From the IMG/VR virus record IMGVR_UViG_3300023215_001257, positions 1 through 22,907 of that record: DNA of 22,907 nucleotides. One strand, written 5' to 3'. The notes beneath the pieces are model-generated. The model saw only the letters and a program-made list of their open reading frames with translations, did no database searches and had not been told where the DNA came from. A program made the position numbers and the translations under genes. This document shows positions 22,302 to 22,907 of the stretch, piece after piece; positions within the stretch are counted from its first letter, which is position 1, and every line of letters begins with the position of its first letter. This DNA is from a virus.

Positions 22302-22829
22302 TTAGTTCCTCATTACCGAACCACCATTACCGCTGAAAGCTTTCAGGTACGCTTTAACAAGCATATCAGCTTTAGGATAAGATGTGTAAGTGCTAGAAGA
22401 TGAACTGTCCGTGGTAAATTCTTTTTCTGTAGTGATTGGGCCAACCACTGTTTTCTTTTTCTTAAGACCCGCTTCCGAACTTGTTGTACTACCTAGTAAC
22501 GGACCTTTTGTGCTTTGCATAGTGTATTCACAAACAGCTTTTTTCCAGTCCGTAGGTACACCAATAACAGGACGTCCGTAACGGTCCGACAAACCTGAAC
22601 GTGGAAACTGTAAAGCTTGGGTAAGCTTTAGCAAACTAGCTTTTAAACGCATACCCCAACGCAAGTCAGCGTACTCACTACCGTTTTCAAGGTACATTTC
22701 TTTGTTTGCAGTGCTCATTGAAGCCCATGCGGTGAAACCAACCCGTGCAAAATATGCATCCGCAAAGGCAACATCAACGTAACTTGTGGCATCGGGTAAA
22801 CCAGTGCCGTCTTCTAGTTTAAATGAGAT
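22302..22829 (-). CDS. head-tail adaptor, DnaT-like family (non-standard start)
   Basis: The first standard start is ATG 22718, giving 138 residues, but it lacks a ribosome site and would remove the family's N-terminus. The same frame upstream reads LEDGTGLPDATSYVDV and then FADAYFARVGFTAW, the classic opening of these adaptors (Pfam 'DnaT-like', actually head-tail connector adaptors). An in-frame TAG lies at 22839-22841 and no ATG, GTG or TTG occurs between it and 22718. The best candidate is ATC at 22827-22829, 7 bases after AGG, which would give 175 residues, a normal length. Further on, LQFPRSGLSDRYGRPV matches the family's 'LxFPRxGxxDxxG' motif. Either ATC is used or the sequence has a base change at the start codon. 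Confidence 0.8.
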   Translation of the reverse strand: MSFKLEDGTGLPDATSYVDVAFADAYFARVGFTAWASMSTANKEMYLENGSEYADLRWGMRLKASLLKLTQALQFPRSGLSDRYGRPVIGVPTDWKKAVCEYTMQSTKGPLLGSTTSSEAGLKKKKTVVGPITTEKEFTTDSSSSSTYTSYPKADMLVKAYLKAFSGNGGSVMRN

Positions 22830-22866
22830 AGTGAACGCCTAAATGTTTAAAACAGTGTAAAACAAA

Positions 22867-22896
22867 AAACCCCTGTACGCAATTATACAGGGGTTT
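22867..22896 (-). terminator. rho-independent terminator (leftward) before the head-tail genes
   Basis: CCCCTGTA pairs with TACAGGGG (22886-22893 with 22870-22877), flanked by AAA/TTT, and followed on the minus strand by six T. It is oriented to stop leftward transcripts coming from outside the window, presumably the capsid genes. The loop and stem contain TATAATTGCG on the minus strand. Confidence 0.85.
22882..22887 (-). promoter_or_regulatory. possible -10 element (TATAAT) within the terminator
   Basis: Minus-strand TATAAT, preceded by TG, lies 52 bases before the proposed adaptor start at 22829. The -35 position falls at the window edge and cannot be judged. It shares TATAATTGC with the site at 3004-3012. 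Confidence 0.3.
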
Positions 22897-22907
22897 AAAA
22901 TAAGCTT

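Noticed and set aside
1-22907. tRNA genes, CRISPR arrays, insertion sequences, integrase or attachment sites
   Set aside because: No cloverleaf, repeat-spacer pattern, transposase motif or recombinase was seen; the window is almost fully coding.

Overview
The window is a gene-dense, moderately AT-rich stretch of a tailed double-stranded DNA phage genome (Caudoviricetes). The tail module includes a tape measure protein, a tail tube protein, a frameshifted tail chaperone and a lambda J-like tip protein, with no contractile sheath gene visible, so the particle is most likely a siphovirus. The host cannot be read directly. Codon use and protein style suggest a gammaproteobacterium, possibly marine (Vibrio / Alteromonas / Pseudoalteromonas type); this is only an impression.

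Layout. Positions 1-8622 are transcribed rightward and hold nucleotide metabolism, DNA modification and replication genes. Positions 8652-22829 are transcribed leftward and hold the virion genes, from head-tail connectors (right end) through the tail to the tip protein (left end). The two arms converge on a strong bidirectional terminator at 8621-8649.

Rightward arm. The first part is a 7-deazaguanine cluster: end of queE, queC, two small genes (one a DUF457-like membrane protein), a very short QueF-like protein, another small gene, queD, folE, a terminator, a small membrane protein and dpdA. Together FolE, QueD, QueE and QueC convert GTP to preQ0, DpdA is the family that swaps guanine in DNA for preQ0, and the QueF-like protein is placed to change the nitrile afterwards or beforehand. 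The phage therefore very probably carries 7-deazaguanine bases in its DNA, a known shield against host restriction enzymes. dpdA overlaps a DnaN-like sliding clamp gene, followed by a SLOG/DUF2493 protein and a proofreading family B DNA polymerase, so modification and replication genes form one tightly overlapped unit. After a terminator come three small genes, the last two encoding similar single-span membrane proteins with paired cysteines.

Leftward arm, in transcription order: DnaT-like head-tail adaptor (no standard start codon where its homology begins), head closure protein, HK97 gp10-like tail completion protein, DUF4128 tail terminator, tail tube, G/GT tail chaperone with a T TTT TTC slippery site, tape measure, minor tail protein, a 1129-residue beta-helix tail spike/fibre, a fibre-associated protein, then after a gap a DUF1833 minor tail protein, an NlpC/P60 peptidase and the tip protein with fibronectin III domains. 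No tRNA, CRISPR array, insertion sequence, integrase or attachment site was seen.
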